This document shows, piece by piece, positions 7,601 to 8,218 of a stretch of DNA of 8,218 nucleotides (position 1 is the stretch's first letter; each line of letters starts with the position of its first letter). This DNA is from an uncultured Bacteroidota bacterium. GTDB lineage: Bacteria > Bacteroidota > Bacteroidia > Chitinophagales > Chitinophagaceae. A model generated the notes under the pieces. The model saw only the letters and a program-made list of their open reading frames with translations. It searched no databases and was not told the DNA's origin. Both the position numbers and the translations under genes were made by a program. The DNA lies in the NCBI GenBank assembly GCA_903906615.1, contig CAIVKT010000405.1, forward strand, positions 1 through 8,218, given 5' to 3'.

Positions 7601-8218
7601 GGTAGCTCGTTTTGATGGTACGATACAATTTGACGGCCTGCGTACTACCAAGTACAAAGACGCAGAAGGCGAAGACCAGATCGTGACCATTGGCCGTACC
7701 GGTGAGGTGAGAATAGTTGACACCTCTAACGATCGCCTCATGATCACTAACAACATACCTTATGGTTCGTTGCTTAGAGTGGCAAATGGCAAGAAGGTTT
7801 CCAAAGGCGATGTGATTTGCACATGGGATCCGTTCAATGCCGTTATCATTTCTGAGATCACGGGTAAGGTTCGTTTTGATAACGTTATAGAAGGTATCAC
7901 TTATCGCGAAGAGGCTGACGAGCAAACTGGTCACCGCGAGAAGGTTGTAATAGAAACAAAAGATAAGACCAAGATACCGGGTATCTACATCGATGGTGCT
8001 AAAGAGCAGAAGATGTACAACTTACCTGTAGGTTCGCATATCATTGTTAATCCTGATGATTCCGTTAATAACGGTCATGTACTCGTGAAGATTCCACGTG
8101 TCATGGGTCGTAGCCGCGATATCACGGGTGGTCTGCCACGCGTTACCGAGTTGTTCGAAGCACGTAACCCAAGTAACCCTGCTGTTGTTGCAGAAATAGA
8201 TGGTGTTGTAGGCTTTGG
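4698..8218 (+). CDS. rpoC: DNA-directed RNA polymerase subunit beta-prime, 3' end cut by window edge
   Basis: The beta-prime subunit forms the clamp, bridge helix and trigger loop and carries the catalytic magnesium. The reading frame is open for 1173 codons. An N-terminal zinc site has C66, C68, C81 and C84. The clamp and switch segment [19 protein letters not shown] starts at residue 360. The catalytic motif [12 protein letters not shown] begins at N482, with D484, D486 and D488 as metal ligands. The bridge helix surrounds R798[20 protein letters not shown] second zinc site has C832, C906, C913 and C916. The trigger loop is [10 protein letters not shown] (L950, R951, H954), resuming at D1141 ([18 protein letters not shown]). 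The roughly 180 residues between correspond to the SI3 insertion in the E. coli trigger loop. By alignment with E. coli (1407 aa) about 250 C-terminal residues lie beyond the window. The ATG at 4698 gives the expected N-terminus [24 protein letters not shown]. Codon use changes in the last ~500 bases. Probably co-transcribed with rpoB. Confidence 0.98.
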   Translation, partial: MAIKKDNRPRPGFSKITISLASPDVILDRSYGEVLKPETINYRTYKPERDGLFCEKIFGPVKDYECYCGKYKRIRYKGIVCDRCGVEVTEKKVRRERLGHIKLVVPIVHIWYFKSLPNKIGYLLGVSSKKMESIVYYERYVVIAAGEAEDLIRTKLNLKDSESTHQQLLTEDEYLEILDSLPKENQYLPDEDPNKFISKMGAEAVHMLLARIDLDKLSYDLRNAAANETSQQRKQEALKRLSVVEAFRDANTRIENRLEWMVMQYIPVIPPELRPLVPLDGGRFASSDLNDLYRRVIIRNNRLKRLIEIKAPEVILRNEKRMLQEAVDSLFDNSRKSNAVKAEGGRALKSLSDVLKGKQGRFRQNLLGKRVDYSGRSVIVVGPEMKLHECGLPKDMAAELFKPFIIRKLIERGIVKTVKSAKKLVERKEAVVWDILENVLKGHPIMLNRAPTLHRLSIQAFQPKLIEGKAIQLHPLVCSAFNADFDGDQMAVHVPLSNGAITEAQLLMLASHNILNPQNGTPITLPSQDMVLGLYYISKGKKSTPEEKVKGENKVYYSAEEVIIAHNEGHADLHAWIKVRASVRQPDGSLKIQLIETTVGRVMFNQFVPKENGFVNALLTKKSLREIIGSILKNTNIPKTVAFLDDIKTLGFRTAFRGGLSFNIRDLTVPDIKEQLVAAAQVEVDEIMENYNMGLITNNERYNQVIDVWSRVDTRVTETLIREMAADKQGFNSVYMMLDSGARGSKQQVKQLAGLRGLMAKPRRSGSSGSEIIENPILSNFKVGLSVLEYFISTHGARKGLADTALKTADAGYLTRRLVDVAQDVVINGEDCGTLRGIATSALKDNEEIVEPLYDRILGRTSLHNVYDPITDELLVSAGEELTEDVAQRIEDSPIDTVEIRSVLTCESRRGVCAKCYGKNLATGYMTQKGDAVGIIAAQSIGEPGTQLTLRTFHVGGVAGSSAIESQLVARFDGTIQFDGLRTTKYKDAEGEDQIVTIGRTGEVRIVDTSNDRLMITNNIPYGSLLRVANGKKVSKGDVICTWDPFNAVIISEITGKVRFDNVIEGITYREEADEQTGHREKVVIETKDKTKIPGIYIDGAKEQKMYNLPVGSHIIVNPDDSVNNGHVLVKIPRVMGRSRDITGGLPRVTELFEARNPSNPAVVAEIDGVVGF

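Noticed and set aside
1..8218. Mobile element, CRISPR, tRNA, rRNA or novel multi-gene system
   Set aside because: Almost all of the sequence is rpoB and rpoC. I saw no direct-repeat arrays with spacers, transposase-like frames, clover-leaf sequences or unexplained long reading frames.

Overview
The window is a housekeeping locus from a member of the Bacteroidota, most likely Chitinophagaceae or a close relative. The evidence is RpoB and RpoC sequences of Bacteroidota type, promoter elements of the TTTG / TAnnTTTG kind, A-rich translation starts with little Shine-Dalgarno, and small lipoproteins with a Bacteroidota-style lipobox (…TSC-KKNYTCTC…). The family-level placement is an inference from memory of such sequences; no search was run.

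Layout: (1) 1-417, minus strand: two small lipoprotein genes in tandem. One is cut by the left edge (only its signal peptide is present) and one is complete (76 aa). A clear hairpin terminator lies between them. (2) 418-787: a 370-base AT-rich intergenic region separating the minus-strand lipoprotein gene from plus-strand rpoB. It holds a well-matched Bacteroidota promoter (619-649), a second -7-like element (517-524), a short palindrome (681-693) and a leader hairpin (725-745). (3) 788-4600: complete rpoB, RNA polymerase beta subunit, 1270 aa. (4) 4601-4697: a 97-base spacer with a long near-perfect stem-loop and degenerate AAAGTC/GACTTT units. (5) 4698-8218: rpoC, beta-prime subunit, intact for 1173 codons and running off the right edge; by comparison with E. 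coli about 250 C-terminal residues are missing.

rpoB and rpoC together build the RNA polymerase active-site cleft and are probably co-transcribed from the promoter near 619-649. All catalytic and zinc-binding residues that can be checked are present, so both look functional. The usual upstream partner rplL is not adjacent: rpoB faces a lipoprotein gene on the other strand.

I found no mobile element, CRISPR array, tRNA, rRNA or defence system. The less ordinary signals are the rpoB-rpoC stem-loop, the separate rpoB promoter and structured leader, the tandem lipoprotein genes, and a codon-use shift in the last ~500 bases of rpoC.
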